DNA of 64,000 nt, from positions 1 to 64,000 of the forward strand of contig ATWE01000018.1 in the NCBI GenBank assembly GCA_000421085.1, read 5' to 3'. This DNA comes from Ensifer sp. USDA 6670. GTDB taxonomy: Bacteria; Pseudomonadota; Alphaproteobacteria; Rhizobiales; Rhizobiaceae. The notes below the pieces were generated by a model that was not told the origin of the DNA, searched no databases, and was given only the letters and a program-made list of their open reading frames with translations. This document shows, piece after piece, positions 47,401 to 55,592 of the stretch (within the stretch, counting starts at the first letter, position 1; the number at the start of each line of letters is the position of its first letter). The translations under genes were made by a program, and so were the position numbers.

Positions 47401-50039
47401 AGATCGAGACAGGCGCCGGCGGCACCGTCGAACTGAGCGCGCTCGAAGTCAAATCCGGTACGGTCAACGCCACCGGTTCGGCCGCACTTGCCGAGGGCGC
47501 GTTGACGGCCGAGATAGAGGGCGCATTGCCGGATCTCGGCAAGCTGCTCGCCGAGGCCGAAGGCAAGGCTGCCTTCAGCGCCGACCTGTCCGGGCCGCTC
47601 GACGCGCTCGGCGTCAAGGCGGAAGTGACCTCCAGCGGCGCGGTCCTTGCGGGACGCACGCTTTCGGATTTCGTGATCACCGCCGATGCGACGGCGAAAC
47701 CCGGCAGTCCGCAGGCGAAGCTGACGGCGACTGGGGCTCTGGACGGCCAGGCGATCGACGTGAAGGCCGAGGTGCTCTCGAAGGACGGCCGCACCTCGAT
47801 CCCGACCCTGGAGGCGAAGGTCGGCGACAACAGGTTGACCGGTGCGATCGATCTGACGGCAGACTTCAAGCCCGAGGGCACGATCGACTTCAATCTCCCG
47901 GATCTCGGCCTCCTTGCCGCCATGGCCGGCGAGAAGGTCTCCGGAGACCTCTCCGGATCGGCAGCAATCAGAACGGCGAATGGGGTGACCTCCCTTTCGC
48001 TGAGAGCGAATGGCAGCGGCATCAAGCGCGGCGATCTGACGATCGCAAAGCCGGTCGCCGATATCAGCATCGCCGATGTGGCGGCACTCGCGATCAGGGG
48101 AAGCGTCAAGGCGGAAAACGTCGCTCAGGGTCAAAACCGTGTCACCGGCCTCAATCTCACCTTCGATCAGCAGGGCGGCAGGACCGGCTTTACCGTGGAC
48201 GGCAGATATGACGGCGGTCCTCTTTCGGCGAAAGGCGACATGGTCGCAAGCGGCGGCCGCACCGAAGTCCGCCTCGCCTCTTTCGCGGCAACGCCCAAGC
48301 GGATACCGCTGAAGCTTGCACGCCCGACCGTCGTCGCGATCGAGAACGGCACGGTGCTTCTCGATGCCCTGACCATCGAGGCTTCGAGGGGCACGATCAC
48401 GGTCGCCGGCTCTGCCGGACCGACGCTTGATATTTCGGCAAGGCTCAATGCGCTGCCTGCCGCACTGATCAACACCTTCGCCCCGACGCTCGGGGCGGAA
48501 GGCACGATCGCCGGAACGGTGGACGTGGACGGAACGGCGGCGGCTCCGGTAGTCGTCTACGACCTCAGATGGAGCGGCGCCTCGGTCGCAGCGGCGCGCG
48601 GCGCCGGCGTATCGTCGCTGGAGATTGCTGCAAAGGGGCGCTTCGCCGACAATCGCGTGACCGTCGATGCCACGGTCTCCGGGCCGGGAAACCTTTCCTT
48701 CCGGGGCGGCGGCAATGTCGAGCTTGGCGGCAACATGCCGATCTCGATGAAATTCGCCGGCGACGTACCCTTCGCGCTGCTCGCCAATATCATGGCGGAA
48801 CAGGGCTTCACCCTGACCGGATCGGCCAAGGTCGACCTTTCGCTCTCCGGCTCGGCAAGGGCGCCGCAGATTGCCGGCACGGTCTCGACTGCCGGCGCCC
48901 GGCTGGTGGACGTTCGCCGCAATCTCGCGCTCAACGACCTCACCGCCAATGTCGCACTCGACGGCAGGCAGGCGACGATCTCTCGCCTCTCGGGCAATCT
49001 CGCCAGCGGCGGATCGATCGAGGCGAGCGGAACCGTGGGCATCGTCCCCGGCTCCGGTTTCCCGGCGAATCTCAGGATCCGGCTCAACAATGCGACCTAT
49101 GTCGACGGCACGCTGTTTACCGCCAACCTTGCAGGCGACCTGACGCTCAACGGCCCCCTCGTCTCGACCCCCGTGCTTGGCGGAAGGCTGACGATCCGCA
49201 GGGCCGCGATCACCATACCGGAGAGGCTGCCGGCTTCGCTCTCGCAGATCGACATCAAACACCGCAACGCTCCGCCCCGGGTGCGCCAGATGACCAGGGA
49301 CCTGCGCCGGGATAGGTCCGCCGGCACCGAGGCAAGCGGTGCGATCGCCTTCGATCTCGCCGTCAGTTCACCGGGCCAGTTCTTCGTGCGCGGACGCGGC
49401 ATCGATGCCGAACTCGGCGGCGATCTGACCATCCGCGGCACCGCCGTCCAGCCGATCGTTTCCGGTGGGTTCGACATGCGCCGCGGGCGCCTGGAGATCC
49501 TCGGCAAGCGGCTGACCTTCACCGACGGTCACATCGGCTTCGGCGGCGACCTCATTCCGACGCTCGATCTCGACGCGACCTCGAGCGCCGGATCGACGAC
49601 GATCACCGTCAACGTCGCCGGCCCGGCCAACAACCCGACGGTGACCTTCTCCTCGTCACCGGCCCTGCCGCAGGACGAGATCCTGGCGCAGCTCATCTTC
49701 AACCGGTCGCTGAACAATCTTTCCGCCTTCCAGATCGCGCAGCTCGCCTCGGCCGTGGGCCAGCTTGCCGGCGGCGGATCGACCTCGCTGCTCGACGGCC
49801 TGCGCAACAAGCTCGGCGTCGACGATCTGGACATCACGACCGACGAGAGCGGCGGCGCCCAGGTGCGCGCCGGCAAATATCTCAACGACCGAACCTATCT
49901 CGAACTGCAGCAGGGCTCGGACTCGGCTTCCAGCAAAGCGGTCATCAATCTCGACATCGGCCGCGGCGTGAAGCTGAAGGGCGAAGCGGCCGGCGACGGT
50001 TCGGCCGCCGGAGGCATCTTCTTCGAGAGGGAATATTGA
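44430..50039 (+). CDS. tamB: TamB, inner-membrane-anchored translocation and assembly module protein
   Basis: This 1869-residue protein has one N-terminal transmembrane helix (FLRSALRYFFAALGTFVVVLLLLVGFLGF), a very long region of repeated beta-rich segments, and a C-terminal DUF490/TamB_C domain from about residue 1500 (RGRLEILGKRLTFTDGHIGFGGDLIP and the end IFFEREY). TamB spans the periplasm as a hydrophobic groove and works with TamA. The central part holds two tandem copies of a 478-residue unit (45768-47201 and 47202-48635). E. coli TamB has about 1259 residues, so this protein is unusually long. Confidence 0.94.
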   Translation: MNQVTLFLRSALRYFFAALGTFVVVLLLLVGFLGFTVPGARVVAWAIEKYAATPDQIVRIADPGALLTGDFTAGTITLFDGEGIYAEVRDLSVDWSPAELFSLRFDSSRISAGSVRVERLPVPSTETQEVRSTFALPVDVKIDAFDLKEIVLGKQIAGEDHFLTAKGKVDATNSSIALVLDAAERDRPDARATADLVFNPAGNQLKLEAELAEPKGGLLARLLRLPGEPAVNMTVTGQGPLSDWAGSGTVTLDGSEILRLDGQHVLAAEGMHMLTVSGGGAFATLMPPAFRPLFEGESRIDLTAAFDGKSKVRIDAGKVSTGAMTLDVSGTVDSRGENNLQARLAGTSGPFDFRWPLKDGELQALVDTANLSLIGDGQSAILDIAANVPSVNLPQGRLGGLRLSARSDAFNLESRSGPLKTTVEVAESRLANAELDRAVQAPLKLDGAIAVTPEEIRFDPLEIESASIGGTVTGSFDRVETTLEAAFKVFAVREVLPPGLADKFDRTIALAGNAVVEQDGSVRLSELDVKSGAIDASGSVALAGSTVTADIQGTLPELGRLLADAKGSAAFHAVASGPLNKLGIEAEITSSGATLAGRTLDDLVVNADATVTPGSPEAKLTATGTLDGQAIDVRADVVTKDGRTSIPALEAKIGDNRLTGAIELTADFKPNGTIDFNLPDLGLLAAMAGQQASGDLAGSATIRTAGGVTSLALTARGESIRRDALTVAKPVVDVTVADLARLAIKGGVRAESVVQGENRLTDIDIAFEQEAERTGFSVGAEYEGAPLAATGDLANRDGRTEISLASASATARRIPLQLARPSVIAIENGVVHIVGLTIQASTGTVAVTGTAGKTLDISADISDLPATLIHTVAPTLGAEGKITGKVDIAGDGAAPVVRYDLTWSGASIASVRSAGITAEDLSAKGTLTVAEDSIRLDPLAIERAGFRGDVTASLDRADNTGQANFQFIAEPAVLPPGIGAKFDAPITVSGKIETGAGGTVELSALEVKSGTVNATGSAALAEGALTAEIEGALPDLGKLLAEAEGKAAFSADLSGPLDALGVKAEVTSSGAVLAGRTLSDFVITADATAKPGSPQAKLTATGALDGQAIDVKAEVLSKDGRTSIPTLEAKVGDNRLTGAIDLTADFKPEGTIDFNLPDLGLLAAMAGEKVSGDLSGSAAIRTANGVTSLSLRANGSGIKRGDLTIAKPVADISIADVAALAIRGSVKAENVAQGQNRVTGLNLTFDQQGGRTGFTVDGRYDGGPLSAKGDMVASGGRTEVRLASFAATPKRIPLKLARPTVVAIENGTVLLDALTIEASRGTITVAGSAGPTLDISARLNALPAALINTFAPTLGAEGTIAGTVDVDGTAAAPVVVYDLRWSGASVAAARGAGVSSLEIAAKGRFADNRVTVDATVSGPGNLSFRGGGNVELGGNMPISMKFAGDVPFALLANIMAEQGFTLTGSAKVDLSLSGSARAPQIAGTVSTAGARLVDVRRNLALNDLTANVALDGRQATISRLSGNLASGGSIEASGTVGIVPGSGFPANLRIRLNNATYVDGTLFTANLAGDLTLNGPLVSTPVLGGRLTIRRAAITIPERLPASLSQIDIKHRNAPPRVRQMTRDLRRDRSAGTEASGAIAFDLAVSSPGQFFVRGRGIDAELGGDLTIRGTAVQPIVSGGFDMRRGRLEILGKRLTFTDGHIGFGGDLIPTLDLDATSSAGSTTITVNVAGPANNPTVTFSSSPALPQDEILAQLIFNRSLNNLSAFQIAQLASAVGQLAGGGSTSLLDGLRNKLGVDDLDITTDESGGAQVRAGKYLNDRTYLELQQGSDSASSKAVINLDIGRGVKLKGEAAGDGSAAGGIFFEREY
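45768..47201 (+). repeat. TamB internal duplication, copy 1
   Basis: Codons 447-924 of tamB. The unit contains REVLPPGLADKFD, LTATGTLDGQAIDV, KDGRTSIPALEAKIGDNRLTG, DFNLPDLGLLAAMAG and VAPTLGAEGKITGKVDI. The corresponding segments of copy 2 occur in the same order exactly 478 codons downstream. The match is clear at protein level and extends over the entire unit. Confidence 0.85.
47202..48635 (+). repeat. TamB internal duplication, copy 2
   Basis: Codons 925-1402 of tamB. Segments match copy 1, for example PAVLPPGIGAKFD, LTATGALDGQAIDV, KDGRTSIPTLEAKVGDNRLTG, DFNLPDLGLLAAMAG and FAPTLGAEGTIAGTVDV. The boundaries given are where the reading frame resumes alignment; the true crossover may lie some residues away. 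Confidence 0.85.
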
Positions 50040-50074
50040 TTCGGAGACACTGAGCGATCGAAAAAGGTTTTATT

Positions 50075-50126
50075 CAGCCCAAGGACTTGGGCTGGCTGGA
50101 TTCCTGTGACAGGCACAGGAATGAGG
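50075..50126. repeat. 52-bp double-hairpin repeat, copy 1
   Basis: The element has two adjacent hairpins: CAGCCCAAG-GA-CTTGGGCTG and ATTCCTGTG-ACAGG-CACAGGAAT, followed by GAGG. An identical 52-base copy is at 55266-55317. Both lie in noncoding gaps downstream of plus-strand genes (tamB and the chemoreceptor). This fits a dispersed palindromic element of the Sinorhizobium type. Confidence 0.9.
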
Positions 50127-50236
50127 CGGTCGGGGAGGCGCGTGTTGCGACAGCTTCCGTTTGCGGGTTTGCGAACCATCTCTCTCTGAGAGCACGGCCT
50201 GTCGAACGTATTGAGGGGGCCGCGCCAGTTCCTCCC

Positions 50237-50716
50237 TCACGCCGCGTTGCGGTCGACCCCGAATGCATCCAGTGATTCGCTCTCGTTGGTTGCCGTGAAC
50301 AGCGCCCAGATATGACCGAACGGGTCGATGAGGGCGCCGACCCGGTCGCCGGTCGGCAGCGTTTCGGCGACATTGCGCAGACTGGCGCCGGAGCCCATCG
50401 CCCTTTCGAGCACGCGGTCCACATCATCGACGTGCAGTTCGAGGATCGCCGCGGTCGTGCCGAGCGCGTGCGGCGATCGCGGTCCGCCAAGCCTCGGTTC
50501 GGCATCCCGGCGCGGATTAGCGCCGGCCACCCGGAAAACCGAGTCACCGATGCAGAGATCGGCACTCGTCAAAATGCCGCTCCACTCGTGCCGCTGCAGC
50601 AGTTCGGCGCCGAAGACATCGCGGTAGAACGCAATCGCCCGCTCCTCGTCACCATGCCTGACGAAGAGCTTTATGCAGATCTGCCGTACCGACGGACCGC
50701 CGGAGTAACTGGCCAT
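50237..50716 (-). CDS. VOC (glyoxalase/bleomycin-resistance)-superfamily protein
   Basis: This 159-residue protein has two VOC half-domains, with KLFVRHGDEERAIAFYRDVFGAELLQ and ILELHVDDVDRVLERAMGSGASL, and ends in DPFGHIWALFTA, a typical metal-site region of PhnB-like or glyoxalase-like proteins. The start at 50716 follows GGGAGG; a frame extension of 20 codons lacks similarity. Its activity is not predictable. An inverted repeat at 50849-50866 lies in its upstream region. Confidence 0.85.
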   Translation of the reverse strand: MASYSGGPSVRQICIKLFVRHGDEERAIAFYRDVFGAELLQRHEWSGILTSADLCIGDSVFRVAGANPRRDAEPRLGGPRSPHALGTTAAILELHVDDVDRVLERAMGSGASLRNVAETLPTGDRVGALIDPFGHIWALFTATNESESLDAFGVDRNAA

Positions 50717-50848
50717 GGCAACCTCCCTGGATCGCAATGATGTCGCGCGGGTGGAACCCGGGATCAGAAACGCCATCGTTCAAAATGAGACCGAATGCCG
50801 CGGAGACCGCGCCCGTGCTCATGCCTCTCTTGTTTGCTGAGAGGAACA

Positions 50849-50866
50849 TCTTATCGGAAGATAAGA
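50849..50866. promoter_or_regulatory. Inverted repeat upstream of the VOC gene
   Basis: TCTTATC-GGAA-GATAAGA has perfect 7-bp arms. Its left half in the context CATCTTATC recurs at 51392-51400, between the Lrp and arginase genes. Lrp-family binding is possible. The element could also be a hairpin in the Lrp gene 3' region. Confidence 0.4.
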
Positions 50867-50920
50867 ACAAATCAAGAACAAAAGCAGCCGTGAGTTGCCG
50901 ATTTGCGCCGAGGCGTCGCC

Positions 50921-51355
50921 TCACGAAGACCCGGTCAACTTGCTGGTCTTCAGCAGAATGTTCGTTTCGGTCACGGTGATGCCGTCGATCAAACGGATGC
51001 GCCGCAAGGTCTCGTCGAAGCTCGCAAGGTCCCGGTCCTCGAGTTCGGCAATGAAGTCCCACCTGCCGTTGGTGCTGTGCAGCGCCCGGACCTGCGGCAG
51101 CCCGCGCAATTGCTCGGCAACGCGGTCTGCCATCTTTCCGTGAACCTCGATCATCACCACGGCCCTGACGCCGGAGGCGGGGATTTCCGCGCCGGTGCGG
51201 ATGGTGAAAGCGGCAATCGTCCCATTCGCGACGAGGCGGTCGATGCGCGCTGCGACCGTCGCACGCGAGACGCCGGTCATTGCCGAAAGCGTGGAGACGG
51301 GCATGCGCGAATTTTGCCGGAGAGCGCTGATGAGCGCCTGATCGAGATCATCCAT
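50921..51355 (-). CDS. Lrp/AsnC-family transcriptional regulator
   Basis: This 144-residue protein has an N-terminal HTH (ALISALRQNSRMPVSTLSAMTGVSRATVAARIDRLV) and a C-terminal RAM/ligand domain (ASGVRAVVMIEVHGK onward). It is divergent from the arginase gene with a 139-base gap, the usual arrangement for an Lrp-type activator of arginine catabolism that responds to arginine or ornithine. Confidence 0.92.
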   Translation of the reverse strand: MDDLDQALISALRQNSRMPVSTLSAMTGVSRATVAARIDRLVANGTIAAFTIRTGAEIPASGVRAVVMIEVHGKMADRVAEQLRGLPQVRALHSTNGRWDFIAELEDRDLASFDETLRRIRLIDGITVTETNILLKTSKLTGSS

Positions 51356-51494
51356 CTGGTCACTTCGTCAAAAGAGACTTGACACTTTGCGCATCTTATC
51401 TTTCCAATCGACAGTTTTCCATCTTTTTGCCGCCACGCTTTTTGAGGATAATCCGCCGGACTTCACGGGAACAGGACGAAGGGACGAGGCGGAC

Positions 51495-52418
51495 ATGAAA
51501 ACCATCACATTGATCGGCGCACCCATCGAGGAAGGCTCGGGCCGCCGCGGCGCAGCCATGGGGCCGACGGCGCTCAGGATCGCCGGCATAGATACGGTCC
51601 TCGCGGAACTCGGCCATACGGTCAATGACGAGGGGGATCTGAGGCCGCTGCCCGCACGCGATCTCGCCAACCATCCGGGTGCCAACAATCTGCAGTCCGT
51701 CGCAGCTTTCGCGCGCGCGCTCGACGAAGCCGTGCACGAAACCGCGCGCAAGGGGCATTTCCCCATTATTCTCGGGGGCGACCACGCCCTGTCGATGGGC
51801 AGCGTCTCCGGCATGGCACGTCACGCCCAGGATGTCGGCCGGCCCCTCTTCGTCCTTTGGCTCGACGCGCATGCCGATTTCAACTCGCCTGCGACCTCGC
51901 CGTCCGGAAACATGCACGGCATGCCGGTCGCCTTCTTCTGCGGCGAAGCGGAGTTCGCTCCGATCCTCCCGAAGGATCGGCCGCTGGTCGACCCGAAGAA
52001 GGTCTACCAGGTCGGAATCCGCTCGGTCGATGCGCGTGAGCGCGAGGAAATTGCCGAGCACGGCGTCAATGTCTTCGATATGCGGGCCATCGACGAGATG
52101 GGCATGGCCCACATCATCCGCCAGATCGTCGATGAGGTTCGCGCCGCCAACGGCCTGCTGCATGTGAGCCTCGACGTCGACTTCATGGATCCGGAACTAG
52201 CCCCTGGCGTGGGCACGACGGTCCCGGGCGGCGCGACCTTCCGCGAGGCTCACCTCATCATGGAAGTGCTGTGCGACAGCGGCCTCGTTTCGTCCCTCGA
52301 CGTGGTCGAGCTCAACCCCTTCCTCGACGACCGGGGCAAGAGCGCGCGCATTCTGGTCGAACTGACGGCAAGCCTCTTCGGCCGCCGTATCCTCGACCGC
52401 CCGACCCGCGCGGCCTGA
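51495..52418 (+). CDS. rocF: Arginase
   Basis: This 307-residue ureohydrolase converts arginine to ornithine and urea. The manganese ligands are present: H97 (GGDHALS), D124-A-H126-A-D128 (LDAHADFN), and D227 and the Asp at 229 (SLDVDFMDP). The GVGTTVPGG motif after the last ligands is characteristic of arginase rather than agmatinase. The start at 51495 was chosen because the upstream 36 codons have no similarity to the family. The divergent Lrp regulator is its likely activator. Confidence 0.93.
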   Translation: MKTITLIGAPIEEGSGRRGAAMGPTALRIAGIDTVLAELGHTVNDEGDLRPLPARDLANHPGANNLQSVAAFARALDEAVHETARKGHFPIILGGDHALSMGSVSGMARHAQDVGRPLFVLWLDAHADFNSPATSPSGNMHGMPVAFFCGEAEFAPILPKDRPLVDPKKVYQVGIRSVDAREREEIAEHGVNVFDMRAIDEMGMAHIIRQIVDEVRAANGLLHVSLDVDFMDPELAPGVGTTVPGGATFREAHLIMEVLCDSGLVSSLDVVELNPFLDDRGKSARILVELTASLFGRRILDRPTRAA

Positions 52419-52593
52419 ATCCACGCCCCACCTCACTCTCCTGCGGGAGCAAACATTCAGCAAAGGCTTAACGAATCCGCGCCTAGTATAGGCATACGGA
52501 GCGCAAGGCGGATTTTTCCGTGCATGAAGCAGCTTGCGCCTCGCCGGATGTCATCGGCGGACCACCACGACCGGAAAGCTGGAAGGACCTTCG

Positions 52594-53073
52594 ATGACAA
52601 GCACGCAGAGAGCGGCCGGATTTGACGGCGAGACGCTCGAAATCATAGCGTTTCGCCTCCACGATCAGGAATTTTGCGTCAAGACCACGACGATCCGCGA
52701 GATACGCGGCTGGGCCCCCTCGACGCCCATCCCGCATGCCCCGCCGGAAGTGATCGGCGTGATGAACCTGCGCGGCACGGTGATCCCGATCATCGATCTC
52801 GCCCATAAGCTCGGCATGAAATCGACAGTCACCAACGAACGCAGCGCGATCGTCGTCGCCGAAGTCCACAGCATGGTCATCGGTCTCGTCGTCGACCGCG
52901 TTTCCGACATTCTGACCGTTCAGGGCAGTCAGGTACAGCCTGTGCCGGAAGTCACCGCGTCCTTCGACAAGAGCTTTGCGGAAGGCATCATCGCCAATGA
53001 ATCGGGCATGATCTGCTTCCTCAATCTCGCCCGCATGTTCAAGGAGCGGGAAACGGAAGAGCTGGCGGCCTGA
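52594..53073 (+). CDS. cheW: CheW chemotaxis coupling protein
   Basis: This 159-residue protein is one CheW domain: LEIIAFRLHDQEFCVKTTTIREI, IPHAPPEVIGVMNLRGTVIPIIDL, and VIGLVVDRVSDILTV. The start at 52594 follows GGAAGGA. It links chemoreceptors to the CheA kinase. The next gene on the same strand, 276 bases downstream, encodes a chemoreceptor, so the pair may be a local signalling unit separate from the main che operon. Confidence 0.95.
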   Translation: MTSTQRAAGFDGETLEIIAFRLHDQEFCVKTTTIREIRGWAPSTPIPHAPPEVIGVMNLRGTVIPIIDLAHKLGMKSTVTNERSAIVVAEVHSMVIGLVVDRVSDILTVQGSQVQPVPEVTASFDKSFAEGIIANESGMICFLNLARMFKERETEELAA

Positions 53074-53170
53074 GCCTGCGCATCAAGCGAACCGGAGCGA
53101 TTCACTGTTTCCTGCAGTGAGTCGCTCTAGTGACGATGAATGCATCTTTTTACGAGTAGATAAGCAGCAA

Positions 53171-53211
53171 TTACTAGTTTAACGAGAAATTAAGTTCGCT
53201 TTACTAATTTA
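53171..53211 (+). promoter_or_regulatory. 30-bp-spaced direct repeat upstream of the chemoreceptor
   Basis: TTACTAGTTTA (53171-53181) and TTACTAATTTA (53201-53211) differ in one base and are exactly 30 bases apart, about three helical turns. The stretch is AT-rich relative to the surroundings and lies about 140 bases before the chemoreceptor start. It may be a paired binding site for a motility regulator; I cannot identify which. Confidence 0.4.
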
Positions 53212-53349
53212 GATTGCACAGCGGCATGAAGCCTTCCGTGATTTCGAAATCTCCCCAGCAACCGGCAGCCGCCCTTTCCTGAAGGACGGGCAGCACATCA
53301 CAACCGTCCGCTCCGCGGCCGTTTCTTCGCGAGAATTTCAGAGGGGATC

Positions 53350-55131
53350 ATGTTTTCTTTCACCAGGAGCCGTGACGCACGGCAGATCATCGACGCCTTG
53401 TCCAAATCGCAGGCAATCGTTCAATTCGATCTCGCCGGCAACGTCCTCGACGCCAATGAGAATTTCTGCAAGGTGCTCGGCTACGGTCTGCAGGAGATCG
53501 TCGGAAAGCACCATAGCATCTTCTGCGCCCCGGAATTGGTGGCGACCGAGGAGTATCGTGACTTCTGGGCGCGTCTCGGCCGCGGCGAATTCGACAGCAA
53601 CAGCTACCGACGCCTCGCCAAGGGCGGACGGGAGATCTGGATCCAGGCGAGCTACAATCCGGTCTTCCGAAACGGCAGGCCTTGCAAGGTCGTCAAATTC
53701 GCAACCGACATCACCGCAGCCACGATGAGGGCCACGGAGAGTGCCGGCAAGCTCGATGCCATTTCCCGCTCGCAGGCGATGATCGAGTTCACGCCTGCCG
53801 GCGAGGTGCTGACAGCCAACGAGAACTTCTGCAACACGCTCGGCTATCAGCTCTCCGAAATCCAGGGCCGGCACCACAGCATGTTCTGCGAGCCCGGTTA
53901 TACCGGCACGGCCGAATATGCCGATTTCTGGAAGCGCCTGGCCCAGGGAGAGTTCATCGCCAACGAATTCGTCCGCTACGGCAAGGGTGGCAAGGAGGTC
54001 TGGATCCAGGCGGCCTACAACCCCATTCGCGATCCGAACGGCCGGGTTTACAAGGTGGTCAAATTCGCGACCGACGTTACCGAACGCATGGCCGCGATCA
54101 ATTCGCTCGGAGCCGGCTTGCGTGCGCTTGCCGACGGCGATCTCGCACAATCGCTCGACACGCCTTTCGTTCCCAGCATGGAAATGGTGCGCAAGGACTT
54201 CAACGAAGCGCTTGTCCGCCTCTGTCGGGCCATGCAGACGGTGGGCGAAAATGCCAGCGCGATCGCCGGGGGCGCACGCGAGATCCGGTCTGCCGCCGAC
54301 GATCTGTCGAAACGCACCGAACGGCAGGCGGCCTCCGTCGAAGAAACGGCCGCAGCGCTGGACGAAATCACCACGACTGTCGCGGATTCGAGCCGCCGCG
54401 CCGAGGAAGCGGGCAATCTGGTCGCAAAGACGAAGGAAGGCGCCGAGCGCTCCGGACTTGTCGTCAAAAGCGCGATCGGCGCCATGGGCCAGATCGAGCA
54501 ATCCTCGCGGGAAATCAGCAACATCATCGGCGTCATCGACGACATCGCCTTCCAGACGAACCTACTGGCCCTCAATGCCGGTGTCGAGGCGGCGCGTGCC
54601 GGAGAAGCCGGCAAGGGCTTTGCCGTCGTGGCGCAGGAGGTCCGCGAACTGGCGCAACGATCGGCCAGCGCCGCAAAGGACATCAAGGCCCTGATCACCG
54701 CTTCAGGCGAGCATGTGAGAAACGGCGTAACGCTGGTAGGCCAGACCGGCACCGCCCTGGAAACCATCCTGGCGCAGGTGCAGGAGATAAATCACAACGT
54801 CTCGGCGATCGTGGAAGCCGCCCGCGAACAGTCGACCGGGCTCAAGGAGATCAACCAGGCGGTCAATGCGATGGATCAGACGACGCAGCAGAACGCCGCC
54901 ATGGTGGAGGAAAGCACGGCCGCGAGCCATCGGATGTCGCAGGAAGCGGACGCGTTGCACGCCCTGCTGCGTCAGTTCCGCATCGGACAGGACGCTTCGC
55001 GCGCAAGCGACAACAGGATGGAAGCGCCCCCTGCGACTACGCGTCTGCACGCAACTGCAAAGACGCTGCGCAGCGGCACGAGGCCCAATCTCGCGCTCGC
55101 TCCCGCCGCGGACGACTGGGAGCATTTCTGA
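53350..55131 (+). CDS. Soluble chemoreceptor with two PAS domains (PAS-PAS-MCP)
   Basis: This 593-residue methyl-accepting protein has no transmembrane segment. Two PAS domains lie at about residues 20-120 and 140-245 with repeated motifs (GKHHSIFC and GRHHSMFC, KVVKFATDIT and KVVKFATDVT). The signalling hairpin tip IDDIAFQTNLLALNAGVEAAR is at about residue 400. The protein ends DDWEHF, a WxxF CheR-tether motif, so it likely acts as a high-abundance, CheR-docking receptor of the cytoplasmic cluster. S. meliloti has a receptor of this architecture (McpY), which this resembles, but I do not assign the name with certainty. Confidence 0.93.
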   Translation: MFSFTRSRDARQIIDALSKSQAIVQFDLAGNVLDANENFCKVLGYGLQEIVGKHHSIFCAPELVATEEYRDFWARLGRGEFDSNSYRRLAKGGREIWIQASYNPVFRNGRPCKVVKFATDITAATMRATESAGKLDAISRSQAMIEFTPAGEVLTANENFCNTLGYQLSEIQGRHHSMFCEPGYTGTAEYADFWKRLAQGEFIANEFVRYGKGGKEVWIQAAYNPIRDPNGRVYKVVKFATDVTERMAAINSLGAGLRALADGDLAQSLDTPFVPSMEMVRKDFNEALVRLCRAMQTVGENASAIAGGAREIRSAADDLSKRTERQAASVEETAAALDEITTTVADSSRRAEEAGNLVAKTKEGAERSGLVVKSAIGAMGQIEQSSREISNIIGVIDDIAFQTNLLALNAGVEAARAGEAGKGFAVVAQEVRELAQRSASAAKDIKALITASGEHVRNGVTLVGQTGTALETILAQVQEINHNVSAIVEAAREQSTGLKEINQAVNAMDQTTQQNAAMVEESTAASHRMSQEADALHALLRQFRIGQDASRASDNRMEAPPATTRLHATAKTLRSGTRPNLALAPAADDWEHF

Positions 55132-55265
55132 CCGCACGTCCACCCGCGCTCATTCTTCGAACGTAACGGCTTCCCGTCAGGAAGCGCATAAGCTTCTCCC
55201 CATACCTTTGCCTGTCACAGGGATGAGGGCAGTGCCGGGTCTGTGGCACGGAAAGGGTTTTTTCC

Positions 55266-55317
55266 AGCCCAAGGACTTGGGCTGGCTGGATTCCTGTGAC
55301 AGGCACAGGAATGAGGG
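55266..55317. repeat. 52-bp double-hairpin repeat, copy 2
   Basis: Identical to 50075-50126. A related piece, CCTGTCACAGGGATGAGG, is 60 bases upstream at 55211-55228, so the full element may be a larger mosaic. It lies between the convergent chemoreceptor and fdsD genes. Confidence 0.9.
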
Positions 55318-55343
55318 TCGAAGGACAAGCTTTCTGTAAGCGT

Positions 55344-55574
55344 CTAAACCGCCTCCGGACGGCGGATCTTCTCGGCTGCCTCGATCACCAGCGGGTTCAA
55401 CCCTTCCCCGCCATGCGCGATATGCTCGAAGAGCTTGCGGCGCATGCGCGGCTCCCAATATTTGTTGATATGCGTGGCCACGCCCTCGGCCGCTCCCGCC
55501 GCCGGCTGGGTCTGGAAGAAGGTGGCAATCTGGTTCGCCATATAGACGAGCTTGGCGTTGGGGTTTTCAGACAT
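55344..55574 (-). CDS. fdsD: Formate dehydrogenase delta subunit
   Basis: This 76-residue protein matches FdsD, a small subunit needed for NAD-dependent formate dehydrogenase maturation or assembly. Features are KLVYMANQIATFFQTQP and ATHINKYWEPRMRRKLFEHI. It is last in the fdsGBA-fdhD-fdsD operon, 18 bases after fdhD. Confidence 0.92.
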   Translation of the reverse strand: MSENPNAKLVYMANQIATFFQTQPAAGAAEGVATHINKYWEPRMRRKLFEHIAHGGEGLNPLVIEAAEKIRRPEAV

Positions 55575-55592
55575 GGACGATTGCCTCCGGAT

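Noticed and set aside
46197-49262. A 1021-codon minus-strand frame opposite tamB
   Set aside because: It lies antisense to tamB, is rich in Arg, Gly and Asp as expected from complementary codons, and has no start signal or domain.
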